Below, piece after piece: positions 55,426-64,000 of a stretch of DNA of 64,000 nucleotides (positions within the stretch are counted from its first letter, which is position 1; every line of letters begins with the position of its first letter). Under the pieces are notes generated by a model, which was not told the origin of the DNA, did no database searches, and worked only from the letters and a program-made list of their open reading frames with translations. The stretch is from Rotaria sp. Silwood1 (Eukaryota; Rotifera; Eurotatoria; Philodinida; Philodinidae): the NCBI GenBank assembly GCA_905250075.1, contig CAJNOP010000035.1:496001-560000 (forward strand), given 5' to 3'. The position numbers were made by a program, and so were the translations under genes.

Positions 55426-57524
55426 GATATTCGTGTCTCCTATATATATCCTAAGTATGGCAACTTCTGGAAGCTTTGAGAATATTTTCGAGGATTAAGA
55501 AAAAAACGACAAAAATTTCTTACCAACCTAATATTTAATTACACAATACGATGATTTTTTTTGAGATAGTTCAACAAAATAAAAACAATAAGTTTTGATA
55601 GGAAAAAAATTCTTTATTCTTTATTTTATCTTTATTTTTCAAAATAAAGAAAAGCTCCATTTTTATTTTATAAAGATAAAGAATTTTTTCTTTGTCTTTA
55701 TTTTATAAATATAAAGATTTCTTTCATCTTTATTTTATAAAGAACAAAGATCTTTTAATCTCTTTATCTTTATTTTTTAAATGTAAAGATTTTCTTTATC
55801 TTTATTCTTTATTATAAAGAAAATAAAAATAAAGTAACACCCCTAATTTTCAACGTGCTGATAATAATCCACAATGACACCCCTTTTCTGGGGGCACCAT
55901 TGTGTTGCAATAATCCTAATTTCCAGTAATACGAATCAAAGACTCTTTCTTGAAAGCAGCTCATCAAATAGTTTCAGAATGTAACCGAGCCTAGTTTTGA
56001 GTCTGAGTCTGAAATATTGCTGTTACCCAAAGTCAGATTTGAGTCCAGAGACAAGTTCTGGAATTCAGGTCTGATGAGCGCTAGCTGCATGCAAAAGCCA
56101 GTTATAAATTGGTTATTACAATATTACCGGCAAGAGTGTTTAAAAAACGTGTAAAGTGTGCTAGTCACCGAAAAATTAATCGCAAAAACTGCAGCATCTT
56201 CGAAATAATTATCAAATCGGGAGTAAAAGAATTCTATTGAGAGTACGAAGACTAACAATTCAAATTCCGACACAATATTTTTGCAGCCGAAGGACTATGT
56301 TTGAGAGTCAATATTCAATCAAGAAAAAAGTTTAGGTGACTATTTGAATACAAGTTTTTTTTGCAATAAATTGCAAACTCACCTCTGATATGAACTCATA
56401 CTGAGAACCAAAAAGTAGAGTTAGAAATAAGCAGTATTAATTGTGTTTAGTTGAACAGTATAGCAGAAAAAATTACCCCTCTATTTCTAATCCATCGGTC
56501 AGAGTCTTAGTAAAAAATGTTGAGCCTACCCTAGATTCAAAACGTTCCGCCGCCTATGGGTACAATGAAGAAATAGTTCCTTCTATATTTCAGCCTCTTT
56601 TATAGAGTTTCTGATAATAATGACAATATGCGTGCGTTGTGCGATTCATTCTATTTTCTCTATTATATTCAACCATTTTTCAATTAATTTTTTTATTCAG
56701 ACCTACGCTCATAGAATTTTTGTCATATCTATAGAATAGTCTAACTGCTCTACTCCTTTTTCTTTTATATTCATGATCATGATAATCGGCTGTGCAAGCA
56801 CGAAGGAAGAGAAGATATTTCAAAGACAGCATAGTCTTGCCTGAATCTGAAGCTCTTGTCTTTCCCTCTGAGATCTGACTTTGTCTTTCTTTATCTTACT
56901 TTTGAGTTGCGCTCTTTCTCAGCTAGTTTGAAAAGTCAGTAGCAAATATGATATTTAGTAGTATGTCACGTCTGTTTCAAAGGATTTGCGCACTCGTTCT
57001 TACCTTGCAAGTATTACCACTGTCTCTCTGTTTCTTTTCTCTATTTGCATGATATTTGATGTCGTCTGAAATTCTGTTTCTTCTCTTATAGAACACGTGG
57101 TGAGTTAGGAAAATGATCTGCATTCGATCGTGTTAAAAATGTAATTCTAATTGTAATATCTTTAGAAAGATTTCAAAAACCTTCATCGAGTTTTGAAAAA
57201 TGATGTTGGTCGATCTGAAATAAAATCTTTATACTTTTTGAACTAAAATAATCAGTCATGTCAATCTTGTGTTGTTTAACAGAACAAATACTGGTCTTTC
57301 TAAACAGAATATTACATTTGGAAAGTCAGATTTTATCTAGATCAAATAGTGATCGTCTTGAAAACTGACCATGCATCAAAAATGAAAGGCAAAAGAATTC
57401 ATTGTTAACTGCGCAAGATAGTAGAGAAAATATTATTTATAGATAGTGCTGAGACTCTGAACTTGGACTTTTGCTCTTTACTCAAAAAAAAATCGAGGTA
57501 CACTTATATCAGAAATAGCCATTA

Positions 57525-57690
57525 GTTAGATAGACGTATAGACGGCTAATTAGTAAAGTAGTTAAGTTTTTAGATATATACTCAACAGATAGCTAGATAG
57601 ATGAGTAGATGGATAGTTACAAGAAGATAGATGGGTAAGTAGATAGGCAACTAGGTTGATAGACCAATAGAAAATAGATTCGTAGATTGA
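57525..57690. repeat. Degenerate (TAGA)n repeat
   Basis: Imperfect TAGATAGATGAG and GATAGATGGGTAAGTAGATA words over about 165 bp. Confidence 0.75.
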
Positions 57691-60184
57691 TTGAAAAATC
57701 CCTATATATGTTGGCATGTAATCTCTTTATCTGCAAATCAATTATTGATGTTATATGAATAGCTTACACGATCCAAAAAAAATCATGAGAAAAATAAATC
57801 AGAAAGGATGTGGAAATGGAGAAAAAGTAATGGAACATATAAACGCAGAAAAAATCTAATCATATCAGAAGGCCAATCACGATTTTCGATTATGAGTTAG
57901 AAGTATTTAGAAAAGTGAAATGTGAAAATGACCAAAAGTCTGTAATTCATAGCCCGTCAAAAGTTTCAGATTGTTTGATAAGTGATGGGCTTTTAGTCAC
58001 ATTTTGCCGAATGTCTGTGGATAGCATTCATGAATCGCGCGATTGGCATTCAAAAACGGTTGAGATATTTTTAGCATGTACATGCACTTTTTCACCTTTT
58101 GTCTGCCTTGATTGAGCTATTTCATACACCCATTAATCGACTTTTATTGAAACCGATTCGACAGCATGATGTGCATCCTTTCAAATACCCTTGTGTCATA
58201 GTACAAGATAATCTATATGTCATGATTACTAAGTCATCGAGAGAAAATGCATATCTTTTTATATATTTCGCTCATCGTTTCTCTGTTCAGATAATTATCA
58301 TAGATGAGAACATCAATTTTACTCTAGTTCAGATATTTTATGTGAAATTTATTGAAGCTCTACTCTTCAACCTGTTTTTCTCGTACCAAATAACAGCCGT
58401 AAATCTCTATGAAAAAACATTATAAAATGACTGCGATAATTCTGTTATTCAAAAAAAAAGTATTTTTCTTCAGGTCCACATGTCTGAATTAGAGAATTAG
58501 CTTATTTTAAAGAATTCTTGATAGTACTTTGCGACATCTAATTACTATTGATGTGTGCTCTCTTCTCTGTTTCCTACATATACCAGGAATATAGTTAATG
58601 TGCGTTGAAGTCTAGTTACGAACTCTATTATGAAATAGAAACCATAGCTATGGTGTTGCATTAACTCTAACTGGAATAGTTCAGTAAAGCCATGCATAAC
58701 AGAAAAAACAGTGTCGATATCACAATATATTTTGAAAGTATGGCACAAATATTAGTCATGATTTCTTGATGAAAACAACTCTAAATAGTGCCGTTTCTTG
58801 AGACATGAAAACTCCTTCTTAATCTGAAGCGACAAATTACAATCATAAAAGGCTGAAGAACGACGAAAAAATATTCATGGGTTATTTTTTTTACTCTTAG
58901 CGATAAGCATTGGATGTTAAGGACGCTGTTTCTGACCGTTGAAGTGATAGTGTCAGACAATTCATTCGGAAATTTTAAACACCTTTCTATCGTGATACGA
59001 TTTGCGCTATTCCGATTTTCGACGCGTTTTTACCAATATTTCTTTTTCCTTGCTTGACTAAATTATTCAATTTATTCAATTAGTTCAAAAACCGTTCTAA
59101 AGTAATATTATTGTTTGTATTATGGATTAGTATCACGTTATTTTCCTGTATGCATCGTTGACTTTATCATATGGAAACATTTTATTCAGAATTCTCACTA
59201 AGACTTGATAAATTTAAAAAAATCACTGAACTGAAAAAGTAAAGTGGCTTAGCAATAATCTTGAACATAAATAAGACTTCTAATGCGACCTAAGGGAAAA
59301 TATCTGCAAAAGATATCAGTTGTTCATCGAAATATACTCAACTGATTCTATTTACTTATTAACAGCCGGCTGAAAACGAGTGGCACAGATTAAAAAAAAA
59401 AACATATTCATTTTCTTTGTTTTTCGCCATTCAGATATACATTCAAAAAGTTATTCTATAGCCACTCGGTAGACAATGTTTTGACTCTTATCTAACTACA
59501 GTTTTCGATTTTCTGCAGACATCTATATCACAGAGTAAGTCTTTGCTCATGAAAATCAATATAAGAGCAACACAATTAGCATTAATGGATAGAGAATATT
59601 GTGTTCGACACTTCTACTACCTTTCAAGGTTTCTCGTGCTGTAGTTCATGAGAAAAAGTGTTTAACTAAAATCTACTGATATTTTTCTTTGTTTATTAGA
59701 GAAATATGTTCTTCAATACGAAACTTAGCATATCGAAAAGTCATTCTCGTACTGTCAGGTGTGAAATTTAATTCTGAACAAAAATGTTGTGACTGCTAGG
59801 TCGAAGAGCACAAACGATTAGGTTGTATCGAAATGAAAACGAACAATCAGATAATCTTATCAGACAAGGCTTTTTTCAGTGTTTTTCATTCATGATTATT
59901 CTCGCAAATATTTCTTCAGAAATTCTGAAACATATGTAAAATATGCAGAATATGGCGAAGAATTTCGTGGCATGTTTGCCATTTCAAAGAACTGTTGTTA
60001 AACAAACTTGCATTATTTTTTCGTTTTTATAATCACCACATTTGGACGATTAAGTAAGCGATAATATTTTAAATTTATATCCAAGAAAACAAGGCTTATT
60101 TGAAAAACAAATGAAACAAATTTGTACAGCAACAAAAATTTCTCTGTCAAATAGCTATAGAATAACTTTCTGAAAGTAAATCAA

Positions 60185-60306
60185 ATGCCTGAAAAAATGA
60201 AAAAAGATATTGTTCTATTTAATCTGCTCCCGTCATTATATTCCGAATATAAAGAAGTAGCAAAAGTCAGTTGAGAATGTTCCTATGAACAATTGATTTC
60301 TTTTAC
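60185..60306 (+). pseudogene. Possible remnant of a copia-type gag
   Basis: Plus-strand frame reading MPEKMKKDIVLFNLLPSLYS then EYKEVAKVS, a stop, and CSYEQLISF. The pattern of P-E-x-M/K, I-L-x-x-L-P-x-x-Y and L-x-x-E-x-L-I is that of the UBN2 gag region of copia elements. About 40 codons only, with a stop. No LTR or polymerase nearby, so this is weak. Confidence 0.3.
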
Positions 60307-60334
60307 AGATATATCTCCTTAGAAGATATCAAAT

Positions 60335-60480
60335 TAGGGGTGGCAGTTTATCTTTACTTTAACGAGTAAAGTAAAATAGACTTACTTTACTTTACTAAGT
60401 AAAGTAAAGTTGGATTACTTAACTTTACTTTACAGAAAAAGTTAGATTAAATAATATATGATAAAGTAAAGCATGTAGTT
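60335..60480. repeat. TAGGGG-type end followed by TTTACTTTA word array
   Basis: TAGGGGTGGCAG followed by many TACTTTACTTTAC words and their complements GTAAAGTAAAG, which pair with each other. Looks like one end of the same class as hAT-like element B; I do not find its partner end. Confidence 0.6.
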
Positions 60481-61032
60481 AATGATTATTGGTTTATTAC
60501 TTCATTATCACACATTAAGCATATTCTAATACGTCAAAAGTTGCGTCGAAATACGGACCGAGAGCCCCAAATAATCTGAACCTATTTTTAATATCTTGAG
60601 AATCAACATTGAGCCCTCACTATTTTTTGAAAATTTTATTTTCTACTTTATCGCAACCCAATTTTTCATACCTAGGGTTCCCTTCAGGTGTCGAAAAAAA
60701 TTTTTATCACTGTCCTATTACAGATCTATATAATTCAATAGTATCAAGTGAGCTGATTACAAATATCTCATTTGTTTTCAAAAGTACTTAAGTAATAAGA
60801 AAGATAGAAAGGATCTCCTGAAAGCCTTTTAAACTAGCTTTGAACCAGAAACTTCATTAAAATGCGGTTCTATTTCGTCGACAACAGATTCGTTTGACAC
60901 AGTATTCTTTTCTCTACCAGCAACTATGAGAACATGTTGAGTATTCGATTCATTCTATGGATAATTGGCAAATACCGCCCCAATTTAGTCTGATTATCTC
61001 GCATAATATTTTGTCAACCTTACGGAATCAGC

Positions 61033-61210
61033 GGTACACCGACAGTTGAGCCCTCGACAGTTGAGCCCCGACAGTTGAGCCCCGACAAATGAGCCCCCGA
61101 CAAATGAGCCCACCGACAGTTGAGCCTACCGACAGTTGAGCTCCCGACAAATGAGCTCCCGACATTTGAGCCTCATAGGAGAAACAAATTAAAGAAATAG
61201 AAAAATTTAT
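61033..61210. repeat. Left MULE inverted repeat made of nine ~15-bp subunits
   Basis: Subunits alternate between CGACAGTTGAGCC and CGACAAATGAGCC (last one CGACATTTGAGCC), in the order GTT, GTT, GTT, AAA, AAA, GTT, GTT, AAA, TTT, followed by a 36-bp unique part. The right arm (62122-62301) repeats this order inverted. Confidence 0.92.
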
Positions 61211-61375
61211 TTTATATTAATATCAAAAATTAAAGAGAGCTCTTGCTCTTTTGAAATAAATATCTGTTGGTATGACGTAAAATGTTGAAGCTAGTATCTG
61301 TAATTTTTCATCAATAAGTTCATATTTGACTCGTTTTTTTTGTTTTACTAAATCAGCTTGAGCATGCCTTAAAGG

Positions 61376-61919
61376 TGCAGTCGCTGTGCCAATGCTCACT
61401 GTTGGATAAACGATTAAGATCATCGTCAGAAGATAATATTATTAAACGTCTACTAGGATCTTTATTGTCGTACAATAGAAAACGTGCACCACCATTAGTT
61501 ATTTGTAATTCATCAGGAATTACGATTTCAGTGTATATCAGTGGTCGTGGTAAAGGTATGTCATTCCTTTGTCTTTTACGTTCAATTGTTCTTTGTGATG
61601 AATGATATGTTGATACAGCTGCACCATCATTTTTATCAACATTGTGTAGTGTTTCATAAGTTATACGACGTGGAGGATCATGAGATGTTGTTGCACTGGT
61701 TGTAGTTTTTGATTTAAATTCAGCTGATATAGTTGCTTCCGGGTTGGGTGCATGTACATGTTCTGTTATTTTATTATATTGATCACCATCAAAAGCAACA
61801 CGACCAGCACAATCGTTTCTCGAGCAGCGCCATATTCTTTGTGATTTATTTGCACGACGATAAGAATAACCTTCGAGTAAAAGTTTATCGTGTCCTTTGG
61901 AAGACTTGACAATTGACAT
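61376..61919 (-). pseudogene. FLYWCH-domain MULE transposase, truncated
   Basis: Minus-strand frame from MSIVKSSKGHDKLLLEGYSY. Residues ~5-60 form a FLYWCH finger: GYSYRR, W-RCSRNDC, then TEHVHAPNP (Cys2His2 ligands). After a linker comes the transposase start EHWHSDCTFKA, normally followed by Y-x-L-Y-T-I and the DDE core. Here it passes into an unrelated frame and stops within a few codons. A downstream frame (61223-61380) encodes what looks like the original C-terminus (LVKQKKRVKYELIDEK, then LQILASTFYVIP). The junction near 61380 is therefore an internal deletion with frameshift. DNA binding might survive, catalysis not. Confidence 0.85.
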
Positions 61920-62121
61920 TATGTACTGATAATCAAATTAGATGAACAACAATGAGAATCAAACGAATACAAGAAATATCGAAAAAAAATAAATCGAACA
62001 ACTTTTTCGTCTTATTACTTTTGATTGGCCCGCTAGAGAAGTTAGATATAAACGAATTTCTGGAACCATAAGATGTCACATGTTTACACTTTTTTTTAAT
62101 ATTGAACCACTAATTTATCTA

Positions 62122-62301
62122 ATATTAATTTTTCTATTTCTTTAATTTGTTTCGCCTATGAGGCTCAAATGTCGGGAGCTCATTTGTCGGGAGCTCAACT
62201 GTCGGTAGGCTCAACTGTCGGTGGGCTCATTTGTCGGGGGCTCATTTGTCGGGGCTCAACTGTCGGGGCTCAACTGTCGGGGGCTCAACTGTCGTGTTGC
62301 C
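62122..62301. repeat. Right MULE inverted repeat
   Basis: Complement of the left arm, with the same subunit order and only a few differences at the very tip (GTGTTGCC against the complement of GGTACACC). Confidence 0.92.
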
Positions 62302-62310
62302 GGAATCAGC

Positions 62311-62660
62311 ATTTCTATAGGTACCGTGGTCAGATTTCTTTACCAAGAGTGCAACTAAGTGTGCTATTTCGAGGGACAATATTTTTCACGTGAAAATTCA
62401 TATCTAGTAAAACACTTTTGCTCAAAATTCTATCCTTGAGACCTTGTTTGCCCCATTTTTGACTAATATTCTATAGTTTTCGAATAGAAAAATCCTATTT
62501 GACTCCACAAAAGTGTAATATCTGAATTTAACACACAAAATTGAGTAGGCCTATGTGGGACAGAGATGTCCACTGAATTGGGTTGATATGGAGTACCTTT
62601 TGGATTAGGGCTTCCATTGGTTAGCCCTAACCCAAGCCGATGACTTGATCAGACCATTTA
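62311..62660. other. Spacer, nothing recognised
   Basis: Between the MULE and the last inverted-repeat element. TA at 62659-62660 precedes a transposon-like end. Confidence 0.4.
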
Positions 62661-64000
62661 CACTGGCGGACAAAAGTAGGTACCCCCTCCTCAAAGTGAC
62701 ATTATATTCCATCATTTCGAACTGATCTTTTGGGAGAATGTCGACCTCATTGAACCCTGATCGCAAACACCACCATGTCATCAGTTGGTTGACGTTTGCT
62801 GAAGATATCACTTGTTCATCGTCATCACCTTATCAAGGTCATATCTCGATCATTTTTCGACATTCACTTTCGCGCAACCCGTCATTCAAAAGCTCAGAGA
62901 TGCAACTATCATTAGTAAAATTTTGGTGGAAAATAGCGGAGATCCGAAGCGCGCACTGAAAACTTCAACCAAGTAGAAGATCCTTATTTTCAGTTTGGAA
63001 TCGATAACTTGAGCTAGAATTGATCAATGCAACTTAAATTTCAGCAATGACTCACCAACGACCCACAAGTTTGTGGTAAAATATTCAGAGCCGTTGATCT
63101 ATGCAGAGGTGAGATAGAGCTATTGAAAGAGTTTACCATGCCACAGCTTGTCTATCAATGGAGCTAGGATATTATGTGGTGAGCTTTGGACCCAAGCAAC
63201 TAGGTATGTAGGGGGATAACTAGCACCAAAAAAAGCAAAAAATTCATTTTAGGAGGACGAAACTGTGAACTAAAAGTTTTTAAGATGGTATTGCTCTTCA
63301 TTTTCTTCAACTCCCCCCTTGGTAGCATGTCTATGCACGATATACTTCTCTGTTACGAAGCATTTTACCTCAAAACTATTTTGCTGACTTCACAGAGTAT
63401 CTCCTTCGTGGAATCAGCCTTTTGTACACACCCTCTGAATTATTCTGATCAAAAAAGAGTATTTTCGGAAAGATTAGCGTAAATTCACTAGTATTTGACA
63501 GTTCTACTCACTTATAGGCAGTGCCAACGGTTTATTGAAGACATGGAGGGAAAATAACATCTCAAAAGCTTTTAGTTCGCAGTGTTTCGTCATTCTAAAA
63601 TGAATTTTTGCTTTTGTTGGTGACAGTTGTCGCTCTGCTTATCTAGTTGCTTAGATCCAAAGGTTACCACATAATGTCATAGTTCCATTTATAGACAAAG
63701 TATGATGTGGTGAATTCTCCCAATGGCTATATCTCAGCTCTACATAGATCCACGGCTTAGAATATTTTATCACAAACCTGTGAACAAGGATCTTCTACTT
63801 GGTTGAAGTTTTCAGTGCGCGCTTCGGATCTCCGCTATTTTCCACCAAAATTTCACTAATGATAGCTGCATCTCTGAGGTTTCGAATGACGGGTTACGCG
63901 AAATTGAATGTCGAAAAATGATCGAGATGTGACGAGATATGGCACTTTAACTTCACTTTAAAAGTTAAAGTTAAAGTAGGCTATTTGTCCAGAGAGCTTT
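62661..64000. mobile_element. Large inverted-repeat element, right end beyond the window
   Basis: Begins after TA with CACTGGCGGACAAAAGTAGG, the style of a Tc1-type terminus. Long arms (about 62840-63287 and 63547-63930) are complementary: CGATCATTTTTCGACATTCA, GGAGATCCGAAGCGCGCACT, TCAACCAAGTAGAAGATCC and GAACTAAAAG appear in both, on opposite strands. The loop (about 63300-63540) reads on the plus strand as SFVESAFCTHPLNYSDQKRV with FSERLA, faintly like a transposase C-terminus but not enough to call. Near 63937 the right arm is interrupted by AGTTAAAGTTAAAG words, perhaps a further insertion. The outer right end is not in the window. Confidence 0.65.

Larger units (their letters stand above)
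54635..55531. mobile_element. Inverted dimer of mariner 5' ends
   Basis: Both ends start TTAGGTTGGTAAGAAATTTT and are flanked by TA (54633-54634, 55532-55533), the mariner target site. Each half continues through the 5' UTR into the N-terminal helix-turn-helix of a mariner transposase, plus strand in the left half and minus strand in the right. Neither half reaches the catalytic domain. The two halves differ at only a few residues, so the rearrangement is fairly recent. An 88-bp minisatellite lies at the join. Confidence 0.85.
54305..55845. mobile_element. hAT-like transposon B (1,541 bp), nested in A
   Basis: ATTTTCAA is duplicated at 54297-54304 and 55846-55853. Terminal repeats are TAGGGATATTACTTTACC and TAGGGGTGTTACTTTATT. 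Behind each end lie arrays of CTTTATTTTATAAAGATAAA-like words, which are self-complementary. The centre has been invaded by the mariner dimer. No hAT transposase is seen. Same design as the MITE at 46340-47100: TAGGG-type end followed by short self-pairing words. Confidence 0.87.
53602..56558. mobile_element. hAT-like transposon A (2,957 bp) containing other transposons
   Basis: GGTACAAT is duplicated at 53594-53601 and 56559-56566. The ends are inverted copies of CATAGGCGGCGGAAC, a CATAGGCGG-type terminus known from hAT elements, followed in both arms by a CCTACCCTAG word. Its own sequence (53602-54304 and 55846-56558, about 1.4 kb) has only short frames, for example 53795-53977 minus, and no recognisable transposase. 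It was a target for element B at 54305. Confidence 0.85.
56567..61023. other. 4.4 kb without a supportable host gene
   Basis: Frames of 60-108 codons (57915-58115, 58099-58425 plus; 58545-58748 minus) have no motif. The stretch contains a degenerate GATA repeat, a possible gag remnant and a TAGGGG-type word array, all listed separately. The rest is unassigned. Confidence 0.4.
61033..62301 (-). mobile_element. Mutator-like element (MULE), internally deleted
   Basis: The 9-bp duplication GGAATCAGC (61024-61032, 62302-62310) is the Mutator size. Inverted repeats of about 178 bp (61033-61210, 62122-62301) are each built of nine units of 14-16 bp. The interior encodes, on the minus strand, a FLYWCH zinc finger and the first residues of a MULE transposase domain. 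Most of the catalytic domain is deleted. Arms are almost identical, so the insertion is relatively young. Total 1,269 bp. Confidence 0.92.

Noticed and set aside
61040-61170. Regular short repeats that resemble a CRISPR array
   Set aside because: Units are contiguous without unique spacers, occur inverted at the other end of a transposon, and the host is an animal.
63285-63482. Frame ending KRVFSERLA as a hAT transposase C-terminus
   Set aside because: Only a handful of residues fit and the key neighbouring motif is absent, so I leave it as part of the inverted-repeat loop.

Overview
This window looks like nuclear DNA of a small invertebrate animal. It is very AT-rich. Most introns are about 50-80 bp with GT..AG ends, and the genes belong to animal families: MRPL38, MPC2, beta-1,4-galactosyltransferase, KRTCAP2, PAXBP1, Deltex, PLPPR-like, cadherin and ELOVL. 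A bdelloid rotifer (Rotaria or Adineta type) is my best guess. It rests on the compactness, the base composition, an intronless bacterial-type SGNH hydrolase and the sharp split between gene-rich and transposon-rich DNA. That assignment is inference. A 100-base run of N (2366-2465) marks a scaffold gap. I found no rRNA, tRNA or CRISPR.

Left and centre (about 2.4-43.4 kb) are gene-dense. After a hAT transposon remnant (610-1202) and a ~370-bp tandem repeat cut by the gap come, on the minus strand: the first exons of an unrecognised gene, mitochondrial ribosomal protein L38, two tandem MPC2 paralogues, a beta-1,4-galactosyltransferase, the OST subunit KRTCAP2, and PAXBP1 in 17 exons. On the plus strand follow a RING-Deltex E3 ligase and a PLPPR-like membrane protein. 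Next are a minus-strand acidic secretory precursor, a plus-strand cadherin-like protein, three unrecognised small minus-strand genes, an SGNH esterase and an ELOVL fatty-acid elongase. I rebuilt exons by splice sites and reading phase; every complete model keeps an open frame.

Right (about 45.4-64 kb) has no host gene I can support and is a mosaic of nested transposons. A ~633-bp palindromic foldback element (45377-49246) is split by a minus-strand LTR retrotransposon (45446-48677, 5-bp TSD). That retrotransposon carries a decayed RING-finger ORF in the gag position and is itself hit by a hAT-type MITE (46340-47100, 8-bp TSD). A sister foldback copy lies at 49745-50376 and an older one sits in an ELOVL intron. 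A 3-kb hAT-like element (53602-56558) contains a second hAT-like element (54305-55845), which contains an inverted dimer of mariner 5' ends (54635-55531). A deleted Mutator-like element with a FLYWCH transposase (61033-62301) has inverted repeats built from nine ~15-bp subunits. The window ends in another long inverted repeat.

Housekeeping roles represented are mitochondrial translation and pyruvate import (MRPL38, MPC2), ER/Golgi glycosylation (KRTCAP2, B4GALT), lipid metabolism and lipid-phosphatase-like proteins (ELOVL, PLPPR), ubiquitin/ADP-ribose signalling (Deltex), transcription or splicing (PAXBP1) and adhesion (cadherin). They appear to be neighbours rather than a pathway.
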